Assembly: GCA_021323595.1 (NCBI GenBank)
Contig: JAJPKR010000023.1
Span: 1-63,428 of the forward strand
Direction of reading: 5' to 3'
DNA length: 63,428 nt
Source: Terriglobia bacterium
GTDB lineage: Bacteria > Acidobacteriota > Terriglobia > Terriglobales > SCQP01
Each line of letters begins with the position of its first letter. Positions within the stretch are counted from its first letter, which is position 1. Below the pieces are notes generated by a model. The model was not told the origin of the DNA. It saw only the letters and a list, made by a program, of their open reading frames with translations, and ran no database searches. The translations under genes were made by a program, and so were the position numbers. Positions 35,615-45,434 of the stretch are shown here, piece after piece.

Positions 35615-36544
35615 TCACAGCCCGATCGCGGCCACCAGCTCGCGCACGGCGGCGGCGGACTTCTGCAGCGCGGCGCGCTCCGACTCGCTGAGCCGCACTT
35701 CGATCACGTCCTCGATGCCCCGCGCGCCCAGCTTGCAGGGCACGCCGACGAACAAGCCGTCAATGCCGTATTCGCCTTGCAGATAAGCGGCACAGGGCAA
35801 AATCTTCTTCTTGTCCTTGAGGATCGCCTCGGCCATCTCCACCACCGCCGCCGAGGGCGCATAGTAGGCGCTGCCGGTCTTGAGGTACTTGACGATCTCC
35901 GCCCCGCCGTCACGGGTGCGCTGCACGAGCCGCTCGATCTCGGCGGCATCCAACAGCTCGGTAATTGGAATGCCGGCCACGGTAGTGAAGCGCGGCAGCG
36001 GCACCATCGTATCACCGTGGCCGCCCAGCACGAAAGCCTGTACGTTCTCAACCGATACTTTAAGTTCTTCGGCGATGAACGCGGCAAAGCGCGCCGAGTC
36101 GAGCACGCCAGCCATCCCGATCACGCGATTGCGGGAAAAGCCGGAGAGCTTGAATGCGGCTTGCGCCATCGCATCAAGCGGATTGGTGACCAGAATCAGG
36201 ATGCTATTGGGCGAGTGCGCGACGACTTGCTTCACCGTCGCGGCGATCACGTCGTAGTTTTTCTTCAGCAGGTCGTCGCGGCTCATGCCCGGCTTGCGCG
36301 CCAGCCCGGCGGTGATCACCACCAGATCGGAGTTGGCGGTGGCCTCGTAGTCGTTGGTGCCGGTGACGTGCACGTTGCTGCCGATAATGGGCGTGGCCTC
36401 ATAAAGATCCAAGCTCTTGCCCTGAGGAATGCCTTCGACGATATCGGTGAGCACGATGTCGGCCAATTCGGCGGCGGCGAGCCAATGAGCGGTGGTGGCC
36501 CCTACGTTGCCGGCGCCAACCACGGTGACTTTCTTCCTTGCCAT
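35615..36544 (-). CDS. mdh: Malate dehydrogenase
   Basis: The protein is 309 residues from ATG 36544. It has an NAD-binding loop [12 protein letters not shown], the substrate loop with arginines in [22 protein letters not shown] and catalytic His in [13 protein letters not shown]. Sequence and length place it in the LDH-like MDH group common in non-enteric bacteria. It interconverts malate and oxaloacetate. It follows icd on the same strand with 92 bases between them, forming a small TCA-cycle cluster. Confidence 0.95.
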   Translation of the reverse strand: MARKKVTVVGAGNVGATTAHWLAAAELADIVLTDIVEGIPQGKSLDLYEATPIIGSNVHVTGTNDYEATANSDLVVITAGLARKPGMSRDDLLKKNYDVIAATVKQVVAHSPNSILILVTNPLDAMAQAAFKLSGFSRNRVIGMAGVLDSARFAAFIAEELKVSVENVQAFVLGGHGDTMVPLPRFTTVAGIPITELLDAAEIERLVQRTRDGGAEIVKYLKTGSAYYAPSAAVVEMAEAILKDKKKILPCAAYLQGEYGIDGLFVGVPCKLGARGIEDVIEVRLSESERAALQKSAAAVRELVAAIGL

Positions 36545-36636
36545 GTCTTCCCTTCTCTCTCGGTCGTGGAAGCGCCGGGCCTCAGCCCAGCCTCGACGCG
36601 GCCGAGTCAATCGGGGCTTCAGCCCCGGTGCCAAAT

Positions 36637-37908
36637 TTAAGCGCGGGCGGGCACCGCCGCGCCCAGATTTTCGATCAATGCCGAAGCGAATTCGCTCGTT
36701 TTCAACCGTGTCGCGCCGGGCATCAAACGCTCCAAATCGTACGTCACGCGCTTCTGCGCGATGGTCCGCGCCAGCGCCTGTTCGATGGCGTCGGCGGCTT
36801 CGTGCCAGCCCAGGGTATGGAACATCATCACGCCGCTGAGGAGCACCGAACCGGGATTCACCATGTCTTTGTCGGCGTATTTGGGCGCCGTGCCATGCGT
36901 CGCCTCGAAGAAGGCGTATTCGCGGCTCATGTTGGCGCCCGGCGCCATGCCCAATCCGCCGACCTGCGCGGCGCAGGCGTCAGAGAGATAGTCGCCGTTC
37001 AGATTGGGGGTGCAAACGACCTGGTACTCGTCGGCGCGTGTCAGCACCTGCTGGAACATGGAGTCGGCGATGCGATCGTTGATCAGAATCTTGCCCGCCG
37101 GAATTTGGCCGTTGTAAGGCGGCTGCGCCAGCTCTTCCTCGGTGAGGCAGACGTCGCCGAACTCTTCCTTGGCGACTTGATAGCCCCAATCGCGGAAGGC
37201 GCCTTCGGTAAACTTTTGGATGTTGCCCTTATGGACCAGGGTGACGCGGTTGCGCTTATGCTCGCGGGCGTATTCGATACCCATGCGCACCAGGCGCTTG
37301 GAACCGCTCACGGACATCGGCTTGATGCCGACGCCCGAATCCGGCTTGATCTTCTTGCCGAATTCGCGATCCAAAAACGCGATCAGTTTCTGCGCCTCCG
37401 GCGTGCCTTCGCGGAACTCGATGCCGGCGTAAACGTCTTCCGTGTTTTCGCGGAAAATGACCAGGTCCATGCGCTCGGGGTGCAGCACCGGCGAGGGCAC
37501 GCCGGGATAGTACTTGACCGGGCGCACGCAGGCGTAAAGATCGAGCACCTGGCGCAGGGTGACGTTGAGGCTGCGGATGCCGCCGCCCACGGGCGTCGTC
37601 AGCGGGCCCTTGATCGCGATCCGGAACTGGCGCGCCGCCTCGACGGTATCGTCGGGGAGCCACGTCCCCAGCTTGGAAAATGCCTTCTCCCCCGCCAAGA
37701 CTTCATACCAAGCCACTTGCCGCTTGCCGCCATACGCCTGGCGCACGGCGGCGTCGAAAACCCGCCGGCTCGCCGCCCAAATATCGCGGCCGGTGCCATC
37801 GCCCTCGATGAAAGGAATGATCGGGCGATCGGGAACGACAAACCGGCCGTCGCGATACTCGATCGCCTCGCCTTCGGCCGGCACGGAGATTCCATTGAAC
37901 GAGCGCAT
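36637..37908 (-). CDS. icd: Isocitrate dehydrogenase (NADP-type)
   Basis: The protein is 423 residues from ATG 37908. Substrate and cofactor motifs are clear: [21 protein letters not shown] (with the serine that is phosphorylated in E. coli), [25 protein letters not shown] and [10 protein letters not shown]. It performs oxidative decarboxylation of isocitrate to 2-oxoglutarate. No separate IDH kinase is in the window. It lies upstream of mdh. Confidence 0.96.
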   Translation of the reverse strand: MRSFNGISVPAEGEAIEYRDGRFVVPDRPIIPFIEGDGTGRDIWAASRRVFDAAVRQAYGGKRQVAWYEVLAGEKAFSKLGTWLPDDTVEAARQFRIAIKGPLTTPVGGGIRSLNVTLRQVLDLYACVRPVKYYPGVPSPVLHPERMDLVIFRENTEDVYAGIEFREGTPEAQKLIAFLDREFGKKIKPDSGVGIKPMSVSGSKRLVRMGIEYAREHKRNRVTLVHKGNIQKFTEGAFRDWGYQVAKEEFGDVCLTEEELAQPPYNGQIPAGKILINDRIADSMFQQVLTRADEYQVVCTPNLNGDYLSDACAAQVGGLGMAPGANMSREYAFFEATHGTAPKYADKDMVNPGSVLLSGVMMFHTLGWHEAADAIEQALARTIAQKRVTYDLERLMPGATRLKTSEFASALIENLGAAVPARA

Positions 37909-37934
37909 AGATTTGATTGTCGGCCGCACGCGCC

Positions 37935-38117
37935 TCAGAGCCGAAACCGGCTCACCACCCGGGCGACGGCCAAGGCGAGAATACCCACCAGCGCCAAACC
38001 GAACCCCAAGTTGGGCCATCCTGCCGTGAGCCGCAGTATCACGCCGACCAGCACGGCCGCCACCCCTGCCCAATACAGACTCCGGATGAACTTTCGCCGG
38101 GCGGTCAGAGGTGGCAT
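37935..38117 (-). CDS. Small two-helix membrane protein
   Basis: From ATG 38117 this encodes 60 residues with a basic start ([13 protein letters not shown]) and two hydrophobic segments ([30 protein letters not shown]). ATG 38150 is an in-frame alternative. It ends 26 bases before icd on the same strand. No family recognised. Confidence 0.5.
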   Translation of the reverse strand: MPPLTARRKFIRSLYWAGVAAVLVGVILRLTAGWPNLGFGLALVGILALAVARVVSRFRL

Positions 38118-38242
38118 GGAGACTGGCGCATCACGACCTAAACATCCCATCTTATCAATCCATGAGCCAAGCGTGGGGGCAACGATCGGGGATCGGGAGC
38201 GCAAACCGCGGAAAGCTCGCGCGGCGCGCCGGCGCGCGCGGC

Positions 38243-41026
38243 TCAACAGCCCATCACATCCCGATAAAGCTCGCGCGTGCGTTCTAAGACGGCCTCCAAT
38301 TCGGCGGTGAACGCGGCCGGTTCGATACGGCGGCCGGTCATCGCCGACCAAAGCAGGCCGGCGGGCTCCGCGGCGGCGGCGGGGAGTGAGATGCTGCGCG
38401 CGGGCTTGCCGGTCACGATGCGGATCACATGATCGGCGGCTCGGAGTTGCGCCGCCAAGCCGCTCAGCTCGAGCGCGCGTGCCGCTGGGAGTTCCGCGGC
38501 GGCAGCCTGCGCCCAACGTGCGAACTCCGATGCCGTGTCCCCCCGTTCCCGCGACAAGCGGCCAGTCCCTAAAGCAATGGTTGAGAGAATGAAATCGAAG
38601 TCATAGCTGCCACCTGGGCCGGTCTTGAGCGGCCGCGGTTCGGAGCGCGGCTCACGCTCCAGGCGGGCGCGCATGGCGCGCAACTCCGCCCTGGGGTCGG
38701 CGCCGCCGAAGCGCGCGGCGATTGCGCCGCGAATTTCGGCGGCCGCGCTGCGCGCCAGCTCCAGGTCGCCGGCGATGGGCCGCAGCTTGAGGTAGCTGAC
38801 CGCCTCCCAAAGACCGGCCCGCTGCCGGAAGTAATCGGCCAGCCGCGCGGGCGTGTGCACGAGCTCGCCTTGCGAGCCTTCGGGCCGCAGCCGCGCATCC
38901 ACGGGAAACACCGAGCCCTCCTGCGTATAGCTGGCCAGAATCTCGATGATTGCCGCCGCCAGCTTGGCGGCGTGCGGCTGGTCCGCTTCGCGGGCAACGA
39001 AAAGCAGATCGGCGTCGGAGAACAGCTCGAATTCGCGCGTGCCCAGGCGTCCCAGCGCCAGCACCGCCAGCGGCGGGACATCGCCGGCGTGCGCGGCGAT
39101 CTGCAGCGCGGCGGCGATGGCCGCTTCCGCCCAGGCGGTCAGACGGTGGAGGGCGGCCCGGACGCCGGTGGGGGTGAGCACTTCGCCCGCCACATAGCGG
39201 CAAAGACGGCTGTGATAATACCGGCGCAACGCACGCATGCGGCCGGCCCAATCGCTCGCGCCGCGCAAGACCGCGGCGGCGAGGGCGGCCGCGGCGCCGT
39301 TTTGTTCCTCGGGGATCAGCAGCAACTGTCGCTCGTCGAGCGCGGGCATGGGCTCGAGCAGACATTCCCAGCCGCCGGGATGCATCGAGAGGCTGTCAAT
39401 AAGAAATTCGCTGGTGTTGAGGAACACCGCCAAACGCGCGTTCATTTCCTCGGGCCAGCGACCGAAGAGCGCCGCCGCGCGGTCGCGGCCGGCCAAGGAA
39501 ACCAGCAGGCGCTCAAGCTGGCGGCGCCCACGCGGCGTCAGGCGGGGCGCAATGGCGCGGCGATACTCGGCCAAACGGCGGCTGCCCGAGGCCTCGGACG
39601 CCGCATCTTCGCCCGCAAGCTGAAACGCGCCCGAGCCCGGCGCCGCAGGCAGCGGCAGCAGTTCTTCGAAGAGCGCCGCGACTTGCCCCATCGCCTGCTT
39701 GAGCCGGGCCTGCAGCCACTCGGCATCGTCGCCGCCCTGGCCTTCCGGCACGACCCGCAGGCCGCGCGCGATTGGCCGCGCGGCTTCGGGTTCGGCGGGG
39801 AGGAAGTGAGTCTGCTGGCCGAGCCGGAGCTGCAAGCGGTGCTCGACTTGCCGCAGCAGAATATAGGCACTCGAGAGGGTCTGGAATTGGCGCCCGCTCA
39901 AATGGCGCTTGTCGTGGAGCCGCTGCAAGGCCTGCAGGGTATTGGACGCGCGCAGCCAGCCGTCGCCGCCGCCGAAGCGGCGCTGCATGCCTTGGGTGAT
40001 GAACTCGATGTCGCGAATGCCGCCGGGATCGAGCTTGACATTGATGCCATCGCGCGCGCGGCGGCGATGGTGCGCCTCGATCAGCTCGCGCGTGGCGCGC
40101 ACCGCGGCCACCGCTTCCGCGCCGCCGCGGGCGGGATAGATGCGGTCCGCCAATTGCGCCCGAAAGATCTTGCCCTGCTTCAGCAGCCCGGCGCACGGCC
40201 GCGCCTTGATGAGCATTTGCAGCTCCCAAGGCCGCGCCTCGTCGCGATAGTAGGCGAGGGCGCGCGCGAGCGGCAGCGCCAGTTCGCCTTCGCGGCCGGC
40301 GGGGCGCAAGCGCAGGTCCACGCGATACGCCATGCCTTCGTCCGTGGGCGTGGAGAGGTAGCGGACCGTCGCCTGCGCCAGCCGGATGAAGAATTCGCGG
40401 TTCGAGGTGGGCCCGGCGCTGCCCGCGCCATCGGTCTGCCCTTCGCCGGTGTACAAGAACATGAGGTCGATGTCGGAGCTGTAGTTCAACTCCTCGCCGC
40501 CGAGCTTGCCCAAACCCAAAATCACCATGCCCGCCGCCGGCGTCCCGAAGCGAGCCACGAGATCGTTCCAGCTCCAGGCATAGGCTTGCGCCAAGGCAGC
40601 GTCGGCGAGGTTCGAGAGTTCGAGCGTGGTTTCGCCCAGCGTCGCTTGGCCGCTCAAGTCGCGCAACGCGATGCGCAGCAGCTCGCGCTTTTTCCAGCGC
40701 ATCAGCGCCAGGGCGCGCTCCTCCGGGGGCGCCGCCGCCGCCGCTTCGGCCAGCTCGGCCGCCAGTTCTTCGGGCTGGAGCACGCGGTCCTGACGGCGCG
40801 CGCGCTCGAGCCAATCCACCATATCTGGATTTTGGATCAGCGCCTCGGATAAGAACTGGCTGTGACTGAAGATCACGAGCAGCGATTGAATCAGCCGCGG
40901 TTGCGCGCGGATTCGCCCCGCCGTCGCGGCGTCGGCGGCATCCAATAAACGGTCGAGCGCGTGCGCGGCCGCCGCCGGATTGGCCGCGCGGGCCAGCAAA
41001 TCGGCGATTGGAACCGATGCCTCCAT
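38243..41026 (-). CDS. glnE: Bifunctional glutamine synthetase adenylyltransferase/deadenylase
   Basis: The 927-residue length is right for GlnE. Two nucleotidyltransferase domains are visible: the first with GLGKLGGEELNYSSDIDL (about residues 168-190), the second with ALGRLGTREFELFSDADLLF (about 655-675). Each is followed by GlnE helical regions and R-LRP-G motifs (VDLRLRPAGREGEL, VDARLRPEGSQGEL). It adenylylates and deadenylylates glutamine synthetase in response to nitrogen status via PII. No glnB or glnA is nearby. Confidence 0.94.
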   Translation of the reverse strand: MEASVPIADLLARAANPAAAAHALDRLLDAADAATAGRIRAQPRLIQSLLVIFSHSQFLSEALIQNPDMVDWLERARRQDRVLQPEELAAELAEAAAAAPPEERALALMRWKKRELLRIALRDLSGQATLGETTLELSNLADAALAQAYAWSWNDLVARFGTPAAGMVILGLGKLGGEELNYSSDIDLMFLYTGEGQTDGAGSAGPTSNREFFIRLAQATVRYLSTPTDEGMAYRVDLRLRPAGREGELALPLARALAYYRDEARPWELQMLIKARPCAGLLKQGKIFRAQLADRIYPARGGAEAVAAVRATRELIEAHHRRRARDGINVKLDPGGIRDIEFITQGMQRRFGGGDGWLRASNTLQALQRLHDKRHLSGRQFQTLSSAYILLRQVEHRLQLRLGQQTHFLPAEPEAARPIARGLRVVPEGQGGDDAEWLQARLKQAMGQVAALFEELLPLPAAPGSGAFQLAGEDAASEASGSRRLAEYRRAIAPRLTPRGRRQLERLLVSLAGRDRAAALFGRWPEEMNARLAVFLNTSEFLIDSLSMHPGGWECLLEPMPALDERQLLLIPEEQNGAAAALAAAVLRGASDWAGRMRALRRYYHSRLCRYVAGEVLTPTGVRAALHRLTAWAEAAIAAALQIAAHAGDVPPLAVLALGRLGTREFELFSDADLLFVAREADQPHAAKLAAAIIEILASYTQEGSVFPVDARLRPEGSQGELVHTPARLADYFRQRAGLWEAVSYLKLRPIAGDLELARSAAAEIRGAIAARFGGADPRAELRAMRARLEREPRSEPRPLKTGPGGSYDFDFILSTIALGTGRLSRERGDTASEFARWAQAAAAELPAARALELSGLAAQLRAADHVIRIVTGKPARSISLPAAAAEPAGLLWSAMTGRRIEPAAFTAELEAVLERTRELYRDVMGC

Positions 41027-41285
41027 CCCGCCTTATGATACGTGCCGCGTGCCTCCGGCTGGGTTGGGCTTCGGTTGTGCCCTGGCGCGCGCTTCCGGCG
41101 GCGGCCCCGTCCCGACCCAGCCCGCCGAGAGAGAAGTCCGCGCAGCCGACCGCTGCCGGAAGCCCCGCGAACAGACAGGGGGAAACGGGGATTTGGAGCG
41201 GGGCCCGGCGCCGACAGCCGGCAGCCGGCATCTTCTTTGACTTGCAGCGTGGACCGCGCATCTTCGCTACGGGGACGCGCGGCGA

Positions 41286-41298
41286 ATAACACTGTTAT
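41286..41298. promoter_or_regulatory. 13-bp palindrome directly before the ferritin/VIT1 gene
   Basis: ATAACA-C-TGTTAT is a perfect inverted repeat ending 9 bases before ATG 41308 of the ferritin/VIT1-type gene. It is AT-rich within GC-rich sequence and would overlap the leader or promoter. A metal-responsive repressor site is a reasonable guess; the binding protein is unknown. Confidence 0.45.
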
Positions 41299-41307
41299 CC
41301 TGCGCTC

Positions 41308-42501
41308 ATGGCGGAAAACCCCGGACCGCCGGCCGATGAGGCGCGCCGCTTGACGCCGCGCGCGCGGCGCGAATTGCTGCGCCTAATCGAAGAAAATCTG
41401 GCCGCCGAGCGCGAAGACGCGGCCATGTACGAGCAACTGGCGGCGCAAGAGCCCGAGCCGGGCCGCAAGCAGCTGCTGCTCAAGCTCGCCGCCAGCGAGC
41501 AGCGGCATGCGCAACGCTGGCGCGCCAAGCTCGCCGAGTACGGCGGCCGCGATGACGTGCGCGGCCTGGGCTGGCTGAGCCGCTGGCGGTTGCGCCTGCT
41601 GAGCTGGATGGGCACGGAAGCCGCGATCCGGCGGCGCGAAATGGGCGAAGAGACCACGGCAGCGCGCTATCGCCGCATGGAGCAGCGCTTCGGCCCTGAG
41701 GCCGGCGATATCTTGGGCGAAATCGAGAACGAAGAGCGTTCGCACGCGCGCAAGCTGCGGTTGCTCGCCCAGACCCAGGGGCCGGCGCGCGCGCTCTCGG
41801 TCGCCATGGGGCGCGAGCGCTGGCACCGCCATGAACACAATTGGCTGAGCGACGCCATCTACGGCGCCAACGACGGGCTGGGCGCCGTCTTCGGCATCGT
41901 CTCGGGCGTGGCCGGTTACACCGACGCCGGACATTACGTGCTGATCTCGGGAATCGCCGGCATGATCGCCAGCTCCCTCTCCATGGGCGCCGGAGCGTAC
42001 CTGGCGGCCAAAAGCGAACGCGAGCTTTACGAGGCCGAGATTCACCGCGAATCCCGCGAGATCGCCGAGGCGCCGGAAGAGGAGCGTGAGGAGCTGCAGC
42101 TCTTCTACCAACTCAAGGGATTCACTGAAAGCGAGGCGGAAGCGTTGGTGGCGCGGCTCGCGCAGGATCCGCGACAGTTCCTGCAAAGCATGGCCTCGGA
42201 AGAGCTGGGCCTGGCCACTCCGCCCACGCGCCGCCCGAGTTCGGCGGCCTGGTCGGCGGGACTCTCGACGGCGGCGGGCGCGATCATTCCCGTCATTCCC
42301 TTTTTCTTTCTTTCCGGGTTGCCCGCCGTGATCACCGCTTTCATCGTCAGCTTGGCTGCGCATTTCGCCGTGGGCGCCGCCAAAACGCTCTTCACCAATC
42401 GCGCTTGGTTTTGGAGCGGCGCGGAGATGACCATCATCGGAGTGATCGAGGCAGTCGTGACGTATGGCGTCGGCCATCTGGCCTCCCTTTACGTGCACTG
42501 A
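41308..42501 (+). CDS. Membrane-bound ferritin fused to VIT1/CCC1-type iron transporter (MbfA-like)
   Basis: 397 residues. The N-terminal ferritin-like four-helix part (about 15-170) has E-x-x-H type ligands (AEREDAAMYEQLA, ASEQRHAQRW, IENEERSHARKL). The C-terminal VIT1/CCC1 transporter (about 175-395) has SDAIYGANDGLGAVFGIVSG, SSLSMGAGAYLAAKSERE and the helices IIPVIPFFFLSG and SLAAHFAVGAAK. This fusion matches MbfA, an inner-membrane iron/manganese exporter with a ferritin domain that protects against iron and peroxide stress. A palindrome lies just upstream. Confidence 0.92.
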   Translation: MAENPGPPADEARRLTPRARRELLRLIEENLAAEREDAAMYEQLAAQEPEPGRKQLLLKLAASEQRHAQRWRAKLAEYGGRDDVRGLGWLSRWRLRLLSWMGTEAAIRRREMGEETTAARYRRMEQRFGPEAGDILGEIENEERSHARKLRLLAQTQGPARALSVAMGRERWHRHEHNWLSDAIYGANDGLGAVFGIVSGVAGYTDAGHYVLISGIAGMIASSLSMGAGAYLAAKSERELYEAEIHRESREIAEAPEEEREELQLFYQLKGFTESEAEALVARLAQDPRQFLQSMASEELGLATPPTRRPSSAAWSAGLSTAAGAIIPVIPFFFLSGLPAVITAFIVSLAAHFAVGAAKTLFTNRAWFWSGAEMTIIGVIEAVVTYGVGHLASLYVH

Positions 42502-42529
42502 CGCGGAACTGGATGGCGGCGACGGCCGG

Positions 42530-43711
42530 TCAGAGGGCCAGGAGAAGGAGGGCGAGCAGGGCGGCGCGGGAGACGAGCGAGTCTTCGGTGCAATATTCGC
42601 CGGGCGAGTGCGCGCCGCCGCCGGCGGGGCCGAGGCCGTCGAGCGTGGGCACGCCCAGGGCGGCGGTGAAGTTGCCGTCGGAACCGCCGCCGGTCGCGGC
42701 GGCGGCGAGGGCGAGACCGAGCGCGCGGCCGATGCCGCAGGCGCGTTCGAAGAGCGCGGCGGCGGCGGGCGTCGGCTCCATCGGCGGGCGATTGATGCCG
42801 CCACTCACCGCCAGCTTCACCCGGGGATCGTGCGGGCGCGAGCTCTGGATGCGCGCCACGACCTCGCGCAAGTCCTGATCGCGCCAGGCGCGCACGTCGA
42901 GCTCGAGCTCGGCCGAGGCGGCTACGACATTCGAGCGCGTGCCGCCGCGCAGCACGCCCGGGTTGACGGTGACGCCGCGCTCGAGATCGGTCAAGCCGGC
43001 CCAGGCGACGGTCTGGCGGGCCAGCTCGAGCAACGCGCTCGCCCCCTGTTCGAAGTCGACGCCGGCATGTGCGGCGATTCCCTCGGCGCGCACGGTGAAA
43101 TGGGCGATGCCTTTGCGCGCCGTCTTCAAACGGCCCTCAGCGCCCGCCCCCGGCTCGAGCACGAGCACGGCCGCGGCATCGCGCGCGAGCCGTTCGATCA
43201 GCGGGCGCGCGGTGGCGCTGCCGGTTTCTTCGTCGCTGACCAAGAGCAGGGTCACCGGCCGGCGGGGTTCCAGGCCGAAGTGGCGCAGCGCCACCCAGGC
43301 CTCATAGACAACGGAAATGCCGCCCTTCATATCGAGCACACCGGGCCCCTCGATGCGACCGCCGGCGGCGCGAAACGGCATGGCGGCCAGCGTACCCAGC
43401 GGATAGACGGTGTCGAAATGGCCGAGCAGCAGCAACCCGGGGCCCTTCTCGCGTCCCGGGGCCAAGGTCAATTCCAGATGATCGCCGGCTTGAGCCTGCG
43501 GATGGATGGCGAGACGCGCGTGCGCGGCGGCAAAGTCGGCGGCAATGGCGCGGCCGCAAAAATCCAGCGCCGCCTTGTCGTCGCTCGGGCTCTCGAGTTC
43601 GACCCAGCGGCGCAACCGCTCGAGCGCGGTCTCGGCACGGGCTTGAATCACCCCGCGCAAGCGCGGCGCGAGCGCGACGAGATCGAGGCTGGCGGAGGCG
43701 TCTAGGGCCAT
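42530..43711 (-). CDS. M20-family metallopeptidase (carboxypeptidase G2-like)
   Basis: The 393-residue protein has the full M20 zinc set: LLGHFDTVYP (His and catalytic Asp), GVLDMKGG (bridging Asp), SDEETGS (catalytic Glu and ligand), VLEPGAG and the late His in GGGAHSPGEYC. A dimerisation lid lies at about 190-300. It hydrolyses terminal peptide or amide bonds, with glutamate-type substrates in CPG2. The substrate here is unknown. Confidence 0.92.
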   Translation of the reverse strand: MALDASASLDLVALAPRLRGVIQARAETALERLRRWVELESPSDDKAALDFCGRAIAADFAAAHARLAIHPQAQAGDHLELTLAPGREKGPGLLLLGHFDTVYPLGTLAAMPFRAAGGRIEGPGVLDMKGGISVVYEAWVALRHFGLEPRRPVTLLLVSDEETGSATARPLIERLARDAAAVLVLEPGAGAEGRLKTARKGIAHFTVRAEGIAAHAGVDFEQGASALLELARQTVAWAGLTDLERGVTVNPGVLRGGTRSNVVAASAELELDVRAWRDQDLREVVARIQSSRPHDPRVKLAVSGGINRPPMEPTPAAAALFERACGIGRALGLALAAAATGGGSDGNFTAALGVPTLDGLGPAGGGAHSPGEYCTEDSLVSRAALLALLLLAL

Positions 43712-43868
43712 GGACGCCTATTACTATGCCAGGGACCAGGGATCGGGGCCAGAGATCAGCAAAGCGCGCGGCCAGGCGGAGGCTGGAATGCAACGGGCAA
43801 CCGGCCGCCGGCCGCCCGGCACGCCGCTCGACGAACGGTGAGCCAAGAGGGGCCGAAGAGCGCAGGCG

Positions 43869-44324
43869 TTAGCCGCGGCCGGCGCGCATGGCGATTGCCG
43901 TTCGGCGGCGCCGGCCATAGGCCACGGCCACAACGAAAAGCAGCGCCGCCAGCGCCACCACGGTCGGACCCGCGGCCCAAGCCAGCGCGTGCGCGGCCAA
44001 GGTCCCCAAGACCCAGACCAGCACGCTCGCAATCGAGGAGGCAACGAGAAAGCGCGCCAGTCCATGGGTCAATTGCCGGGCGATGGCGGCGGGAACGATG
44101 ATGAGCGCACCTGCGAGCAGCGCCCCTAGAAAGTGCAACGACAACAGCACGGCGCCGGCGAACAGCAGCAAAAAGGCGAGGTCGAAACGCGCCGGATCCA
44201 GCCCGCAGGAGGCGGCGAGGTCGGGGAAGAACAATGTCACGGTGAACTGGTCCTTATAGCGAATCAGCGCGCCGATCATCACCGCCGCCAGGAGCAAGCC
44301 GCCGCCGATCTCGGCCCAGGTCAT
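43869..44324 (-). CDS. ABC-3 family Zn/Mn permease, C-terminal part (split gene)
   Basis: 151 residues with four hydrophobic segments (LLLAAVMIGALI, FDLAFLLLFAGAVLLSLHFLG, ALLAGALIIVPAAIA, FVVAVAYG) matching the second half of ZnuB/MntB permeases. It is in the same frame as the preceding ORF, separated only by TAA 44328-44330 and one codon. ATG 44324 would allow reinitiation. So it is either the downstream half of a pseudogene or a naturally split subunit. It ends 157 bases before the M20 gene. Confidence 0.8.
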   Translation of the reverse strand: MTWAEIGGGLLLAAVMIGALIRYKDQFTVTLFFPDLAASCGLDPARFDLAFLLLFAGAVLLSLHFLGALLAGALIIVPAAIARQLTHGLARFLVASSIASVLVWVLGTLAAHALAWAAGPTVVALAALLFVVAVAYGRRRRTAIAMRAGRG

Positions 44325-44327
44325 CGC

Positions 44328-44693
44328 TTAGGTACTGCCGAAAAGCGCTTCCAGCATCTCCGTGTTGGGCGTCAACAGCGCGCCGACGGCCAGGGCGGAG
44401 ACAAAGATCACGCCGACCGCCGTCTCCATGTCGACGTTCGCGAGCGCGCCGGCGCGCCAAATCAGCAGCGCGCCGGCGGCCAACGTGGCGGCGGCGCCGA
44501 GCAGCGGATCGAAATGCAACAGATAGGCGATGCCGAGGCCCGGCAGCGCGATGTGGGAGATGGCATCGCCGGCGAGACTGACGCGGCGCATCAGGGGAAA
44601 TGCGCCGACCAAGCCGGCGCAAATGCTGGCGGCCGCGGCGAGCAACCAAAACTCCGCCGCCATCGTTCCTGCTGCCGCGCCCGCCAAGGTCAT
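44328..44693 (-). CDS. ABC-3 family Zn/Mn permease, N-terminal part (split gene)
   Basis: 121 residues with three or four helices and the family loop SLAGDAISHIALPGLGIAYL, characteristic of ZnuB/MntB-type permeases. It ends EMLEALFGST at an in-frame TAA. In intact family members this position continues (F-G-x-L-x-V-S-W-type) into the sequence found just downstream. ATG 44693 overlaps the ATPase stop (ATGA), so coupling of the transporter operon is preserved. The only visible lesion is the stop codon. Confidence 0.85.
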   Translation of the reverse strand: MTLAGAAAGTMAAEFWLLAAAASICAGLVGAFPLMRRVSLAGDAISHIALPGLGIAYLLHFDPLLGAAATLAAGALLIWRAGALANVDMETAVGVIFVSALAVGALLTPNTEMLEALFGST

Positions 44694-45412
44694 GGTCGTG
44701 ACGGACGCGGGCGATGCTCGTAGTAAGCCAGCGGGCGTCCGTAGAGCTCCTCGAGTTGTGCCGGCGAGAGCACTTGCCGGGTCGGGCCGAAACAGGGCTG
44801 AGTGCGGTTCAGGCAGAGGACGTTTTCGGCATAGCGATACACGACGCTGAGATCGTGCGAGATCAGGACGACAGCGAGATTGCGCTCCCGGCCGAGCCGC
44901 TCGAGCCGCTCGTAGATCTGCTCCTCGGCGAGTTCATCGAGGCTCGCGGTTGGCTCGTCCACGAGCAGGACGGGGGGATCGCCCAGCAAGGCGAAAGCGA
45001 GGAACAGCTTCTGCAATTGCCCGCCGGACAGCAGCCCGATCGGCCGTTGCTCCAAGTCGGCGGGCAAAGCGGCATCGAGGTGGCTGGCCGCAAGGCGCAG
45101 CACGCGCGCTTTGGCCGCAAGCAAGTCGCGCGGGGTCAGCGGCAGCAGCAGGTCCACGGCCAGCTTTTGCGGCACATAGCCGGGGCGGACAGTATCGGCC
45201 CAGTGAATCTCGCCCGCATGCGGCACCTGCCCCATCAGGGCGCGCAGCAAGACGGTCTTGCCCGCGCCATTCGGCCCCACGATGGCCAGGCACTCGCCCG
45301 TGCGCAGTGTAAAGTTCAGGCCGCGAAAGATAACGCGGCCCTCGAGCGTAACCGCAAGGTCGCGACATTCGAGAAGCGGCCGCTCACCGATACCGGCGTT
45401 CGAGTCGCGCAT
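44690..45412 (-). CDS. Zn/Mn-type ABC transporter ATP-binding protein
   Basis: The protein is 240 residues from ATG 45412. Walker A GPNGAGKTVLL, a Q-loop (VPQKLAVD), signature LLSGGQLQKLFLAFALL, Walker B VLLVDEPTASLD and H-loop LISHDLSVVYRY are all present. The order ATPase then ABC-3 permease matches ZnuCB/MntAB. No substrate-binding lipoprotein is found next to it. Whether the system imports zinc or manganese cannot be told from sequence alone. Confidence 0.92.
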   Translation of the reverse strand: MRDSNAGIGERPLLECRDLAVTLEGRVIFRGLNFTLRTGECLAIVGPNGAGKTVLLRALMGQVPHAGEIHWADTVRPGYVPQKLAVDLLLPLTPRDLLAAKARVLRLAASHLDAALPADLEQRPIGLLSGGQLQKLFLAFALLGDPPVLLVDEPTASLDELAEEQIYERLERLGRERNLAVVLISHDLSVVYRYAENVLCLNRTQPCFGPTRQVLSPAQLEELYGRPLAYYEHRPRPSRP

Positions 45413-45434
45413 GACGCCGCGCCGCTTTTCCTGG

